The notes: generated by a model not told the origin, from the sequence alone. Counted from the stretch's first letter, positions 19,683 to 29,536 are shown. The stretch: DNA of 64,000 nt from Lachnospiraceae bacterium (GCA_017437065.1 JAFSBX010000029.1:1-64000), one strand, 5' to 3'. Translations and numbers: made by a program.

Positions 19683-21499
19683 TATTTTCCATCATCCAAT
19701 TTCAATACACTCATAAATGCCTTCTGCGGAATTTCTACGTTTCCGACCTGACGCATACGTTTCTTACCTTCCTTCTGTTTCTCAAGAAGCTTCTTCTTAC
19801 GGGTAATATCACCACCGTAACATTTCGCAAGAACGTCCTTACGCATAGCTCTTACCGTTTCTCTCGCAATGACTTTTCCTCCTACTGCTGCCTGAATCGG
19901 AATTTCAAATAAATGTCTTGGAATTTCATCCTTTAACTTCTCACACATCTTTCTTCCGCGCTCATATGCACTGTCGGCATGCACGATAAAGGAAAGGGCA
20001 TCCACTTCTTCTTTATTAATCAGAATGTCAAGTTTCACCAATTTGGACTGCTCATATCCCTTCAACTCATAATCAAAGGACGCGTAACCTCTGGAACGGG
20101 ATTTCAGTGCATCAAAGAAGTCATAAATAATTTCATTTAGTGGCAGCTCATATTTTAATACGGCTCTTGTACCCTCGATATATTCCATTCCCAGATATTT
20201 ACCACGTCTCTCCTGGCAAAGCTCCATAATGGAACCGATAAACTCTGTAGTCACCATAATCTCCGCACTTACAATCGGCTCTTCCATATACTCAATTTCA
20301 GAAGGATCCGGTAAGTTGGACGGATTTGTCAATTCAATCACATCACCGTTTGTCTTATATACTTTATAAATAACCCCCGGTGCGGTTGTTACCAAATCTA
20401 AATTGTATTCCCTCTCCAGACGCTCCTGAATAATTTCCAAATGAAGCAGACCTAAAAAACCACATCGGAAACCAAATCCCAATGCAATAGATGTTTCCGG
20501 CTCATAATTCAGCGAAGCATCATTTAACTGCAATTTTTCCAATGCATCTCTTAAATCAGGATACTTGGCACCATCTGCCGGATAAAGACCACAATATACC
20601 ATGGAATTTACTTTTTTATATCCCGGAAGCGGCTCGCTGCACGGTCTGTTTGCATCTGTTACCGTATCACCTACGGCTGTATCTTTTACATTTTTAATGG
20701 AAGCAGTGATATAACCTACCATACCGGCAGTCAGTTCTTCACATGGAATAAACTGTCCTGCTCCAAAATAGCCAACCTCTACAACTTCTTCACTTGCACC
20801 GGTTGCCATCATTTTGATTTTTGTTCCCTTCTTTACCGTTCCCTCCACAATACGGCAGAAAATAATAACGCCCTTGTAAGGATCATAAAGAGAGTCAAAA
20901 ATAAGTGCCTGAAGCGGATTTTCTGCCTCTCCGCCCGGTGCAGGAATCTTTTTCACAATCTGTTCCAGAACTTCTTCGATTCCAATACCGTTTTTCGCAG
21001 AAATAAGCGGTGCATCCTGTGCTTCAATACCAATAACATCCTCTATTTCATCTTTTACCCTGTCCGGTTCTGCACTTGGCAGGTCAATTTTATTAATTAC
21101 CGGAAAAACATCCAAATCGTGGTCTAATGCAAGATATACATTCGCCAACGTCTGTGCTTCAATTCCCTGTGCTGCATCTACTACAAGAATTGCTCCGTCA
21201 CAAGCCGCAAGACTACGGCTTACCTCATAGTTAAAGTCCACATGACCGGGGGTATCAATTAAATTAAAAATATATTCTTCCCCATCCTGTGCCTTATAAA
21301 CTGTACGGACAGTCTGTGCCTTAATCGTAATGCCACGTTCTCTTTCCAGTTCCACATTGTCAAGCACCTGCGCCTGCATTTCACGACTGGTTAAAAGTCC
21401 TGTTTTCTCTATAATTCTATCTGCCAGTGTGGACTTACCGTGATCAATATGCGCCACAATGCAGAAATTTCTAATTTTACTCTGATCCATTTTTGACAT
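19682..21499 (-). CDS. lepA: Elongation factor 4 (LepA)
   Basis: A 605-residue translational GTPase that back-translocates or remodels ribosomes. The G motifs [17 protein letters not shown] and NKIDLP are intact. The LepA-specific C-terminal domain ends with the [25 protein letters not shown] stretch typical of the family (given here as landmark AKCYGGDI). It belongs to the gpr-spoIIP-lepA-hemW block, with only 30 bases to spoIIP. Confidence 0.96.
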   Translation of the reverse strand: MSKMDQSKIRNFCIVAHIDHGKSTLADRIIEKTGLLTSREMQAQVLDNVELERERGITIKAQTVRTVYKAQDGEEYIFNLIDTPGHVDFNYEVSRSLAACDGAILVVDAAQGIEAQTLANVYLALDHDLDVFPVINKIDLPSAEPDRVKDEIEDVIGIEAQDAPLISAKNGIGIEEVLEQIVKKIPAPGGEAENPLQALIFDSLYDPYKGVIIFCRIVEGTVKKGTKIKMMATGASEEVVEVGYFGAGQFIPCEELTAGMVGYITASIKNVKDTAVGDTVTDANRPCSEPLPGYKKVNSMVYCGLYPADGAKYPDLRDALEKLQLNDASLNYEPETSIALGFGFRCGFLGLLHLEIIQERLEREYNLDLVTTAPGVIYKVYKTNGDVIELTNPSNLPDPSEIEYMEEPIVSAEIMVTTEFIGSIMELCQERRGKYLGMEYIEGTRAVLKYELPLNEIIYDFFDALKSRSRGYASFDYELKGYEQSKLVKLDILINKEEVDALSFIVHADSAYERGRKMCEKLKDEIPRHLFEIPIQAAVGGKVIARETVRAMRKDVLAKCYGGDITRKKKLLEKQKEGKKRMRQVGNVEIPQKAFMSVLKLDDGK

Positions 21500-21529
21500 G
21501 TGTTTCCTCCAGATTTTGTCATTTGATGA

Positions 21530-22897
21530 TTAGTATACCACACCGGACAGCACCATATCAAGCGTTTGTGCCAGTGGATCGCAAGCATTCATAATTTCCT
21601 CCACTGTATTTGTCTGTGCTCCCATTTCTACTAAAAGATATTTATCTTTCAAATGCATGTTGTATCGATACCCTTTTAAATAAATCTTTCTGGTAAGCCC
21701 CGGAAAGTATTCATTGCAGGCTGCCTGCATCTGAAACGAAAATGCAAGATTCGTACTTAAGTTAGGATTTTCCAGATAACCGATTGCACCGGTCTGGTTC
21801 GTATAGCTTAAGCCGTTAAAAAACATGAATTTTGCGGTTGGCCTTCCCTGTATTTCCGTCACAAGTTTTGTTCCTTCCGCCACCGCATCCCTATGTAAAT
21901 CAATGACTACCTGTATTTCCGGATGTTCCTGTAAAACCTGTTCAATTGCCGGAAGTGCTTTGGAATACGCATCATCCCGATATCCTACATCATATTCCCC
22001 TTTATGATGCAGCACTTTATAACCATATTCATTTGTCAGTATTTCTGTCAATCTGTCTCCGGCACCTACAATGGTTGTCGATTCATCTCCCGGTACGGAA
22101 TCTGCAAACGCCTCCTGAGAATGTGTATGGAAAATCAAAATCTGATACCCTTCTGCATTTTTATCAATGGTCAAATCCTTATTTAAAAATTCCTGTATAT
22201 TAATATTGGCTGCCGATGCGGAAGTTGTACTGTCAATTGTATAAAATTCTTTTATTATGCTCTCTGTATCCGGAAAACTACTCCAATCATACTGATGCTG
22301 CTTCTCCTGAACTTTTTGAAAATCTCCTTCGGCAATCTGTTGCATATTAACTGCATTTTCAGTTTCTTCTCCGGCTGTTTCCTGTGCCTCCGTCTCATTC
22401 TCAGCCAACTCACTGTCGTTCCCCGATACATCTTCCCCTTGTGCCATAACCTCTTTTGCCGCTAAATTTTCGGCTTCCATAGCTGCCAGCAGGTTACCCG
22501 CTTCCTCATCCTCTATGTTCTTTACTTTTTCAATACCGTTTCCTTTTTCCTGCTCTTTTAAAAGAAGTTCATAAAAATACTTCTCTTCTACAATTTCTTC
22601 CATGTTTTCATGCGACGTGGCGTACAAAAGAAAAGGCGTCTGCTGCAAAATCATTTCTTCAAACAAATTTTCCTGCCTGTTCCTTTTTTCCTCCGTTTGA
22701 AAAGACGCAAACGGAAGAATTGTTTCCATAACCTTTTTCTCCATTCCGACAAACACATATTCCTTTAAAGAAAAGCCTTTTACACCCTCACTTTTCCTGT
22801 CTGCCGTTGCCACGTTCCACACCAAAACAACTAAGAATAACACGAAAATACATTTTCTTATATTTTTTTTCCGGTTAAATTCAATCTTCCTTTTCAT
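21530..22897 (-). CDS. spoIIP: Stage II sporulation protein P
   Basis: A 455-residue peptidoglycan amidase/endopeptidase of the DMP complex that drives engulfment during sporulation. An N-terminal membrane anchor (about residues 12-33) is followed by a long, poorly conserved Glu-rich region. The catalytic domain carries the zinc-ligand motifs IFHTHSQEAF and VIDLHRDAV, with the C-terminal LLVEMGAQTNT. Order gpr-spoIIP, 30 bases apart, matches Bacillus. The acidic linker (about 120-200) is longer than in Bacillus SpoIIP. Confidence 0.93.
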   Translation of the reverse strand: MKRKIEFNRKKNIRKCIFVLFLVVLVWNVATADRKSEGVKGFSLKEYVFVGMEKKVMETILPFASFQTEEKRNRQENLFEEMILQQTPFLLYATSHENMEEIVEEKYFYELLLKEQEKGNGIEKVKNIEDEEAGNLLAAMEAENLAAKEVMAQGEDVSGNDSELAENETEAQETAGEETENAVNMQQIAEGDFQKVQEKQHQYDWSSFPDTESIIKEFYTIDSTTSASAANINIQEFLNKDLTIDKNAEGYQILIFHTHSQEAFADSVPGDESTTIVGAGDRLTEILTNEYGYKVLHHKGEYDVGYRDDAYSKALPAIEQVLQEHPEIQVVIDLHRDAVAEGTKLVTEIQGRPTAKFMFFNGLSYTNQTGAIGYLENPNLSTNLAFSFQMQAACNEYFPGLTRKIYLKGYRYNMHLKDKYLLVEMGAQTNTVEEIMNACDPLAQTLDMVLSGVVY

Positions 22898-22927
22898 ACA
22901 GACAAGTATATGAATTATTTTTAACCG

Positions 22928-23842
22928 TTATTCCTCTTCCACAAATTCTCCATCCAAAGTAATATTAATCGCCTCAGAAATCATAAAACTCAATCGTTTT
23001 ATTGTAGCATCGATATCTTTACTTGTTACATACATATTGTTCAGTTCTGCAAAAACCTTGGGTTTTCCACTGGAATAAGCTGCTTTTTCCAAAGCATCAT
23101 TTACAATGGTTGCCGCATCCACAACAGTAGGAACACCAATTGCAATCACCGGCACACCAAGACTTTCTTTCGTCAGAGCACTCCTGTGATTTCCAACTCC
23201 TGATCCCGGATGAATGCCTGTGTTAGTTATCTGCACCGTACGATTCAACCTTTTTGTACTTCGCGCCGCTAATGCATCTATAACAATAACCACATCCGGC
23301 TTCGTCTGCTCTACAACCCCCTTTACAATTTCTGCTGTTTCCATACCTGTTGCTGCCATTACACCGGGCACAATACTACTCACAAGATTCATTTTCGTCC
23401 GATTATATGCTGCTTTCCCATATTCCAGTATGACATGCCTTGTTACAAAAAGGTTATCAACTACATTGGGACCTAATGCATCTGCCGTTACTTCTCTGTT
23501 TCCCAGACCTACGACAAGTACAGACTGTTCTGCCTCACTATTCGGAATTACCTGCTTTAACTGTCCTGCCAATACCTCCGAAATTTCTCTATGATAATCC
23601 TCATCCGCCTCCAACATGGCAGGTGCTTCCAACGTAATATAAGTCCCTACCGGTTTTCCCAAATCTCTCGCTGCATTTTTTGTCTGTATCATTACTTTCG
23701 TTACTTTTACTTCCGTTTCTTCATTATAACTTTCCTCTACCTCCACACCTCTTATTTCCCTCTGTGTCTCTCCAACACTTTCTCTTGCTTCTAATGCTAA
23801 ATCCGTCCGTATTTTAAATCCGTTTTCCATATTCGTTTTCAT
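22928..23842 (-). CDS. gpr: Germination protease GPR
   Basis: A 304-residue aspartic-type endopeptidase made as an inactive tetramer in the forespore that degrades small acid-soluble proteins on germination. Residues 1-15 (ending at IRTDLALEA) carry the region where the propeptide is normally removed. The core shows VVGLGNREVTADALGP, PGVMAATGMET, and PDVVIVIDALAARS. A second ATG five codons in (23830) is an alternative start; neither has an ideally spaced ribosome binding site. A sigma-G-like promoter lies just upstream. Confidence 0.93.
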   Translation of the reverse strand: MKTNMENGFKIRTDLALEARESVGETQREIRGVEVEESYNEETEVKVTKVMIQTKNAARDLGKPVGTYITLEAPAMLEADEDYHREISEVLAGQLKQVIPNSEAEQSVLVVGLGNREVTADALGPNVVDNLFVTRHVILEYGKAAYNRTKMNLVSSIVPGVMAATGMETAEIVKGVVEQTKPDVVIVIDALAARSTKRLNRTVQITNTGIHPGSGVGNHRSALTKESLGVPVIAIGVPTVVDAATIVNDALEKAAYSSGKPKVFAELNNMYVTSKDIDATIKRLSFMISEAINITLDGEFVEEE

Positions 23843-23886
23843 TCCCTCTTTCAGATTTTAATATCTATTTTTTACAAAAAAGTGGG

Positions 23887-23916
23887 AATTATGTATTGAC
23901 AATCTAAAACTCATAC
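23887..23916 (-). promoter_or_regulatory. Putative sigma-F/G promoter of gpr
   Basis: On the minus strand GTATG (23912-23916) and CATAATT (23887-23893) are 18 bases apart, close to the sigma-G consensus GHATR-N17/18-CATWHTA. gpr is a known forespore gene, which supports the reading. It overlaps the rpsT promoter on the other strand. Confidence 0.45.
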
Positions 23917-23924
23917 ACTACAAT
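23896..23924 (+). promoter_or_regulatory. Vegetative promoter of rpsT
   Basis: TTGACA (23896-23901) and TACAAT (23919-23924) are exactly 17 bases apart, a near-consensus sigma-A promoter. It drives the ribosomal protein S20 gene through an untranslated leader of about 85 bases. Confidence 0.85.
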
Positions 23925-23930
23925 AAATGA

Positions 23931-24016
23931 GTGTGTTTTAGCGAAACGTCCGTGTCCGGATTCGATAAAACAATTCCTGATAATAATTAGAGATTACTGT
24001 ATAGGAGGTGTAAGTC
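23931..24016 (+). promoter_or_regulatory. Structured 5' leader of rpsT
   Basis: The leader can form a hairpin with GTTTTA/TAAAAC at the base and TCCG/CGGA near the tip (about 23935-23978). Ribosomal protein genes in this phylum often carry autoregulatory leaders. I do not recognise this as a named family. The TTG start codon is preceded by AGGAGGTG. Confidence 0.4.
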
Positions 24017-24280
24017 TTGGCTAACATCAAATCTGCAAAAAAGAGAATTTTAGTTAATCAGACAAAAGCTGATAGAAATAAAGCTATCAAATCTGGTGTA
24101 AAAACAGCTATTAAAAAAGTAAATGTTGCTATCGAAGCTGGCGATAAAGTTGCCGCAAACGAAGCATTATTAGCTGCTACTGCTGCAATTGACAAAGCTA
24201 CTTCTAAAGGAGTATATCACAAAAATACTTCTTCCAGAAAAGTTTCCCGTCTTGCTAAAGCGGTTAATCAGATGGCTTAA
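24017..24280 (+). CDS. rpsT: 30S ribosomal protein S20
   Basis: An 87-residue, lysine-rich helical protein of the small ribosomal subunit. It begins ANIKSAKKRI and ends SRLAKAVNQMA, the typical S20 ends. Translation starts at a TTG eight bases after AGGAGG, a start seen in other Firmicutes S20 genes and consistent with limited or regulated translation. Promoter and terminator flank it closely; it diverges from gpr as in Bacillus. Confidence 0.97.
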   Translation: MANIKSAKKRILVNQTKADRNKAIKSGVKTAIKKVNVAIEAGDKVAANEALLAATAAIDKATSKGVYHKNTSSRKVSRLAKAVNQMA

Positions 24281-24304
24281 TTGTCATAACTTAAGAATAA
24301 AAGC

Positions 24305-24341
24305 AAAAGAACCTGTTACCGTCATGACAGGTTCTTTTTTT
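24305..24341 (+). terminator. Terminator of rpsT
   Basis: AAGAACCTG pairs with CAGGTTCTT around an 11-base loop and is followed by eight Ts, 25 bases after the rpsT stop. Confidence 0.9.
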
Positions 24342-24370
24342 TGTTTCTCTCCTTAATCCAAGAAATAAAG

Positions 24371-24396
24371 AAAGAGTCCCGCACCCGAAACTCTTT
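24371..24396 (-). terminator. Terminator of the zinc-ribbon/TPM operon
   Basis: AAAGAGT and ACTCTTT form a 7-bp stem with a GC-rich loop. On the minus strand a TTTCTTTATTT tail follows. It lies 28 bases after the stop of the TPM-domain gene. Confidence 0.7.
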
Positions 24397-24423
24397 TCTC
24401 ATACTTATATATTCAAATAATAT

Positions 24424-25305
24424 TTATCGACTGTGACCACCGCCACCATGAGATGCACCACTACTGGATGTATGGTGACCACCGCCACCTCCTCCGCCGC
24501 TGCCACCGCTACTTGTCTCAATTGTTCTGCTCGTAACACTCTTTCTGATAAATGCATCTTCTTTTCTTCGTATTCTTGGCTGTCCGCCATTTACATAACT
24601 TCTCTGATTGGTTGTCCTTCTTCCTTTACGATTTGCTAAATTAACAATAATAAACACAATTGTAGCAATAAACGCCAATGCAATCGGCATATACCAAGGC
24701 ATAACAACTGCATTACCATCCATTCTCATATCCGCATAAACCTGATCCACGAAATTTTTATATGCCCGATACGGATCTGTATCCACATATTCATAAAATA
24801 CATCCAATGCATGATCAATCATCGCTGAACTGTATACTATTTCAGCTTTTCCGGTTGTACACATCCATGTATATACTTTTCCATCATCTTCTCTGTAAAT
24901 GTTATCAAGAAGTAATACGCCATCGCCAATCGGTTTATTATATCCAAACTTATGTTCATCATAAAAATTATCTGCATAAATCATTACAAATTTATCATAT
25001 GACACATTTGAATCATACCCTCTTGCATACTCCTTCAGCGACTCATTCAAAGTTACAAGTACAATATCGATACCCGCCTGTTTTTCTCTTTCTGCAATTT
25101 GTTCTCTCAGTTTATTTTCTTCCTCGTCAGTCAGAACATTACCATAATCAAATACGCGTTCTTCTGTTGTACATTCAGTATTTGTTCTCTCTATCCCCTG
25201 ATTTCCTCCAGACAGCATTTTTCCACCGACACAAAAAATCCAGATAACAAATACAGCAGCAAATGCGATAAATAAAAATCGAAAATATCTGAAATATTCT
25301 TTCAT
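24424..25305 (-). CDS. TPM-domain membrane protein with a Gly/Ser/His-rich tail
   Basis: A 293-residue protein. An N-terminal hydrophobic segment (about 9-29) is followed by an extracytoplasmic TPM domain (about 45-195, starting near VFDYGNVLTDEEENKL), then a second membrane segment (about 205-225). The basic C-terminal tail ends in a Gly/Ser/His-rich stretch (GGGGGGGHH). TPM domains occur in proteins linked to photosystem repair and in bacterial envelope proteins of unknown role. The low-complexity tail may bind metal or be disordered. Its ATG lies two bases after the stop of the zinc-ribbon gene, so the two are co-transcribed and may act together. Confidence 0.75.
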   Translation of the reverse strand: MKEYFRYFRFLFIAFAAVFVIWIFCVGGKMLSGGNQGIERTNTECTTEERVFDYGNVLTDEEENKLREQIAEREKQAGIDIVLVTLNESLKEYARGYDSNVSYDKFVMIYADNFYDEHKFGYNKPIGDGVLLLDNIYREDDGKVYTWMCTTGKAEIVYSSAMIDHALDVFYEYVDTDPYRAYKNFVDQVYADMRMDGNAVVMPWYMPIALAFIATIVFIIVNLANRKGRRTTNQRSYVNGGQPRIRRKEDAFIRKSVTSRTIETSSGGSGGGGGGGHHTSSSGASHGGGGHSR

Positions 25306-25306
25306 C

Positions 25307-26290
25307 TTACACTACCTCCATAATCATTTTTATAAAAGTTGCCATAAGAAATGTGAAACCAAAGACGGTTGCTGCATATCCTGCCAACTTCTGCATAGAC
25401 ATCGGAGTTTTACCAATTACCTTTCCGGTCTGTCCGTTAATATAGAACGGATACTTTTCATTTCGGTAATTATATGTATATACCCACACCGGAAACAGTG
25501 CATAATATAAACCATTTTTATTTAAATGAAGATTTCTGTGATGGGTTCTCATGGAATCATAACCGCTTAAGGTTTCATTCAAAAGTGCATCTGCATCTCT
25601 CTTCGCCTTTTCCTTTGCACGCGGTTCCAACTTGCCTGAAGGCTCATTAAACACTTCCCCCAGAAAACCTGACATATATTTTTCCTGAAAATCTTCCAGT
25701 ACTTTATAATCATATGGTTCCATCAGATCCATAACACTATCATCCATTGCATTGGAAGCATCTACCGGAATCTTGTCAAAATCAATATCCAGTTCTCTCT
25801 CTACATGATAATAGCTTGTTTCTGTATATTCTTTATTACCACTGCGCCATCTGCGCACTTTTGTACCTTCTCCGCTAAAATTAAAATCTGCCTGATAATC
25901 ATAAAGCCAGAACGGCACATAACTTCCTTCCATTTTATCCAATGTTGCCTCTGAAAGAAAACTTGCCGGTGTAAATGCCTTTTTCTTAAATTCTTTTTTT
26001 AAAATTTCTTTTGCCTTCTCTTTTCCAACTTTGAAAGGCAGAATCAAATTAGGCTTATATATACCCTCCACTTTTTTATCAAAAATAATATAATTACCAC
26101 AATATTCGCATTTAGAAGCCGAAGTAAATTCATCCAACTGCAATGTTGCTCCACAGTTTACACATACTTCCTCCGAATTTCCTTCCATCTTCTGCTGACT
26201 TTCAATTCCCTCACAATGCGGACAATACATAGCTGCCTTATCCGGACTATAAACTACATTTCCACCACAATTCTGGCACTTAAAAATCAT
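25307..26290 (-). CDS. Zinc-ribbon membrane protein of unknown function
   Basis: A 327-residue protein beginning with two CxxC-type zinc ribbons (CQNCGG...CPHC and CVNCGA...CEYC). A large soluble region with YVPFWLYDYQADF and several aromatic strands (VWVYTYNYR) follows. The C-terminus has a hydrophobic stretch (about 297-322). This arrangement is common in Clostridia (often called TFIIB-type zinc ribbon-containing protein) but its role is unknown. The tight pairing with the TPM-domain gene suggests a shared envelope or membrane-quality function. Confidence 0.75.
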   Translation of the reverse strand: MIFKCQNCGGNVVYSPDKAAMYCPHCEGIESQQKMEGNSEEVCVNCGATLQLDEFTSASKCEYCGNYIIFDKKVEGIYKPNLILPFKVGKEKAKEILKKEFKKKAFTPASFLSEATLDKMEGSYVPFWLYDYQADFNFSGEGTKVRRWRSGNKEYTETSYYHVERELDIDFDKIPVDASNAMDDSVMDLMEPYDYKVLEDFQEKYMSGFLGEVFNEPSGKLEPRAKEKAKRDADALLNETLSGYDSMRTHHRNLHLNKNGLYYALFPVWVYTYNYRNEKYPFYINGQTGKVIGKTPMSMQKLAGYAATVFGFTFLMATFIKMIMEVV

Positions 26291-26472
26291 TTGTCTCTTC
26301 TCCTTTTACTTTTCTATTCTGATTATCATATAATTCCGATAACCAGCCCATCTTCCGACGCAAATATGTTAAATTATACTATATTTTAACAACAGTTACA
26401 ATAAATCTCCAATTTTTTTACTACATTTTGAACTACATTTTTACATTCGAACACAACAGATTTGTTCTGTTT

Positions 26473-27792
26473 TTAATTTGTTTTTTTTAATGTTTCCCCT
26501 ATGATTATTTTTCGTAGCAGAAACAAACTTAAAATATTCGGAATTGCCATAAACGAATTAAACAGATCCGCAAGCCCCCATACCATTTCTAACGACATTA
26601 TCGCCCCTAAATATATGGTCACAATAAAAAGAAGCTGATAAATGCCTATCCCACGTTCACCAAATAAATACCCCGCAGCACATTCTCCATAATAACTCCA
26701 GCCAATAATCGTAGCAAAAGCAAACAACACAAGTGACACTGTTAAAATCCACTCTCCTGCAGGCATAAATGAAAATGCCGCAAAACATAATCTGTCACTT
26801 TCTATATTTTGAAAAAATGCCGGATTTTTGAGCATACAGCTTACAATTGTAATTCCCGTAATGGCGCACATCACTACCGTATCCCAAAAAACACCCGTCA
26901 TGGATATAATCCCCTGCTTTACAGCTGACGTTGTTTTGGCATCCGCCGCCGACATGGCAATGGAGCCCATTCCCGCTTCATTGGTAAACAAGCCTTTTGA
27001 AATTCCGACCCGAATCCCTGTCATAACTGCAGTTCCCGCTATTCCTCCTGCTACCGACTCTGATGTAAATGCTGCATTTACTATAACCATAACTGTTTTG
27101 GGAATTATTCCTGCATTTTTTATTATTAGAAAAAAGCACCCTCCTAAATAAAGGAAACTCATGATTGGCACTAAATACGTGCATACTTTCGCTATACTTT
27201 TTCCTCCTCCCAAAAGAATACTTGCCGCAAGCATGGCAACTCCAATTCCCGCCATATGAGGAGATATCGACAGTTTTTCCGTAATGGCAGCGCTTATGGC
27301 ATGAGACTGCACACTGCTTCCGATTCCAAACGATGCTGCTACAGCAAAAAACGCAAAGAAGAGTGCTGCTTTCTTTTTATGCAACACTCTCTCCAATACA
27401 TACATAGCTCCTCCCGCATAATCTCCGTTCTCTTTTTTTATACGATATTTCACTGACAAAAAGCATTCTGCATAACAGGTTGCCATACCAAAAATTCCGG
27501 TTATCCAACACCAGAATACCGCTCCCGGTCCACCAATGGCAATTGCCGTGGAAATTCCAATAATATTTCCGGTTCCGATAGTTGCCGCCAGAGCGGTCGC
27601 CAAAGATGCATATGGCGAAATTCCGCCCTGCCCTGATGTATCCTTTGAAAAACTTAAAATAATTCCTTCCGGTACTTTCTTTTGTATGAATTTAAGTTTG
27701 ACAGTAAAATAAATATGCGTTCCCAGCAAAATAAGAAGCAACAAAAGATTCCACACAGAATTTTGGAATGCATTGATAAACCCATTTATCAC
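26473..27792 (-). CDS. Sodium:alanine symporter, AGCS family
   Basis: A 439-residue secondary transporter with about 11 membrane segments, importing alanine or glycine with Na+. It has the family motifs ATIGTGNIIGISTAIAIGGPGAVFW, here read as its core GTGNI and GGPGAVFWCW, plus YAGGAMYVLE and NEAGMGS. Start is a GTG at 27792 with GAGGTG upstream. Unlike the truncated copy at the left edge it is complete. Monocistronic; no riboswitch was seen in the 85 bases upstream. Confidence 0.92.
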   Translation of the reverse strand: MINGFINAFQNSVWNLLLLLILLGTHIYFTVKLKFIQKKVPEGIILSFSKDTSGQGGISPYASLATALAATIGTGNIIGISTAIAIGGPGAVFWCWITGIFGMATCYAECFLSVKYRIKKENGDYAGGAMYVLERVLHKKKAALFFAFFAVAASFGIGSSVQSHAISAAITEKLSISPHMAGIGVAMLAASILLGGGKSIAKVCTYLVPIMSFLYLGGCFFLIIKNAGIIPKTVMVIVNAAFTSESVAGGIAGTAVMTGIRVGISKGLFTNEAGMGSIAMSAADAKTTSAVKQGIISMTGVFWDTVVMCAITGITIVSCMLKNPAFFQNIESDRLCFAAFSFMPAGEWILTVSLVLFAFATIIGWSYYGECAAGYLFGERGIGIYQLLFIVTIYLGAIMSLEMVWGLADLFNSFMAIPNILSLFLLRKIIIGETLKKTN

Positions 27793-27876
27793 TACTACAC
27801 CTCACATAAGATTCCGATTGTTATGAAATTATTTTATCTTATGTTAAAATGCCCTCTCTTATGAAACCAACTTTTA

Positions 27877-29220
27877 CTACGGACAGCAATAATCGCACGG
27901 ATTATGATATCCTGCTGCAATTGCATCATCTCTATTATTAAAAATCACTTGATTCTTTTCTTTTGGCAGACGACTACAAGTAGGTCTATGAAAAGCCTTT
28001 GTATTCTTGTTTCCAATTACATATTCGTTTTGTGCCGGTTGTTCTGCAACAGTTTCTTCCACAACCTCATCTACTATAGGTTCCGATGCCGGTATCTGTT
28101 CCGGTGCCGGTTCAGGAGTCAGTTCCGGTGCAGGAAACGGCTCCGGTGCCGGAGTCGTTTCAGGAGCAGCGGTCGATTCGGGTGTAGCAGTTTTTGCCGA
28201 CTCTGTACTTTCTCCCGCTTTCCAACTTTCTGTAGGCGCACAATTCCATGTAATCTCTGTTCCGTCAGATATTGCGACAATGGAACCTTGTTCATCCGTT
28301 CTAAATAATTTCATCCCCATACTACGAAAATTATTCATAGGTTCTGCCTGCGGATGTCCATAGGAATTATCTTCTGCACAACTGACTACAACAAAGGCCG
28401 GTGTTATTGTCTCTAATAATTCTTTTGTATTCGACGTATTACTGCCATGATGACCTGCTTTATAAACATCGCAATCTATAGCAATTCCATTTGCCAAAAT
28501 GTCTTCTTCCGCTTCTTCTTCTGCATCGCCGGTAAATAGAAATTTGTTATCGCCATTCTGTAATAAAAGACCTATAGATGCATTGTTTGGATCTGAATAT
28601 TGTTTATTTGGTGCAATTATTGTAAACGTTGCACTACCTAATTCGTATGTACTTCCTACTTCCGGTGTAGACCATTTATAACTTTTATCGTCTAATGCCT
28701 GTATCAACTCATTGTATGTCTGATTGTCCTTGGTATAATCTGACATGAATATATTTTCAATGTTAAACTTTGTTACAATTACGTCGGCAGCACCAATATG
28801 ATCTGCATCAGGGTGCGTAAGAACTAAATATTTTAAATCCTCAACCCCCTGTTTTAGCATATAGGATTGAATTGTTGTACCTTTGGTATTGTTTCCGGCA
28901 TCAATAAGCATTGCTTCATCATCACATATAATCAATGTAGCATCTCCTTGACCTACATCAATAAAGTGTACCTGCATCTCGGCAATTTCGTTTGTTGCCT
29001 CTTCCATGGATTCTTCTATAGATTCAAATACGGTTTCCTCCTCAGAAGTAATTATCTCTGTAGCTTCTTCGGTTGCTGTACTTTCTACTGCAACAGTTTC
29101 TTCCATATTTGCAGACTCTGTTCCCGTAGCTCCGCACCCTGCTAAAAGTGCAACACCTATAAAAAGTGCCGACATCTTAGATATCAAGTTACTTTTTAAT
29201 CTCTTCTTTTTGTCTCTCAT
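27877..29220 (-). CDS. ComEC-like metallo-beta-lactamase-fold lipoprotein with a C-terminal Ada-type metal-binding domain
   Basis: A protein of 447 residues. The lipoprotein signal ends in LLAGC (C29). After a Glu/Thr-rich linker, the hydrolase domain shows FIDVGQGDATL, THPDADHIG (the HxDxDH metal site), FTGDAEEE and KAGHHGSNTS, as in the C-terminal part of competence protein ComEC. A Pro/Glu/Ala repeat linker (about 345-385) then leads to a domain resembling Ada zinc-binding modules (AFHRPTCSRL...NPCDYCCP). It should be a surface-attached hydrolase, perhaps a nuclease or phosphodiesterase. The ATG at 29220 follows GAGGGAG; a longer frame of 10 codons lacks a better site. Confidence 0.85.
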   Translation of the reverse strand: MRDKKKRLKSNLISKMSALFIGVALLAGCGATGTESANMEETVAVESTATEEATEIITSEEETVFESIEESMEEATNEIAEMQVHFIDVGQGDATLIICDDEAMLIDAGNNTKGTTIQSYMLKQGVEDLKYLVLTHPDADHIGAADVIVTKFNIENIFMSDYTKDNQTYNELIQALDDKSYKWSTPEVGSTYELGSATFTIIAPNKQYSDPNNASIGLLLQNGDNKFLFTGDAEEEAEEDILANGIAIDCDVYKAGHHGSNTSNTKELLETITPAFVVVSCAEDNSYGHPQAEPMNNFRSMGMKLFRTDEQGSIVAISDGTEITWNCAPTESWKAGESTESAKTATPESTAAPETTPAPEPFPAPELTPEPAPEQIPASEPIVDEVVEETVAEQPAQNEYVIGNKNTKAFHRPTCSRLPKEKNQVIFNNRDDAIAAGYHNPCDYCCP

Positions 29221-29405
29221 AATATATCTCCCTCTTTTGAATTTGTACAAAGTAATTTGTTTTTCATTTTACCACCATTGACAGATGAATACCTCTAGTG
29301 ATATTGTTAAATTACTTTCAGACTTTTTTTGATTTTAAACGTTTTAGATTGCTTTTTTATTTAATCCCAAAAACGTTGTATTGAATTTAAGAACGGAGAA
29401 TACTT

Positions 29406-29519
29406 ATGATTAAAATATTATTTACAATTATGTTTTTACCTTTTATTTTAATTTGGAAAATAGTTATCGGAACTTTAAAACTAATTGGATTTATAGATTT
29501 TTTCAACGACAGGCATTAA
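29406..29519 (+). CDS. Small hydrophobic protein, 37 residues
   Basis: The open frame starts with ATG at 29406 after an ACGGAG ribosome binding site and ends two bases before a terminator hairpin. It encodes one membrane-spanning helix (LFTIMFLPFILIWKIVIGTL) and an aromatic tail (GFIDFFNDRH). The site, terminator and amphipathic pattern argue for a real gene. The function is unknown; small inner-membrane regulators and type I toxin-like peptides look similar. Confidence 0.55.
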   Translation: MIKILFTIMFLPFILIWKIVIGTLKLIGFIDFFNDRH

Positions 29520-29536
29520 TCCCTGTCATTTTTCAT
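29508..29536 (+). terminator. Terminator after the small membrane protein gene
   Basis: GACAGG (29508-29513) pairs with CCTGTC (29522-29527) and is followed by ATTTTTCATT. The stem overlaps the last codons of the 37-residue gene. Confidence 0.65.
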
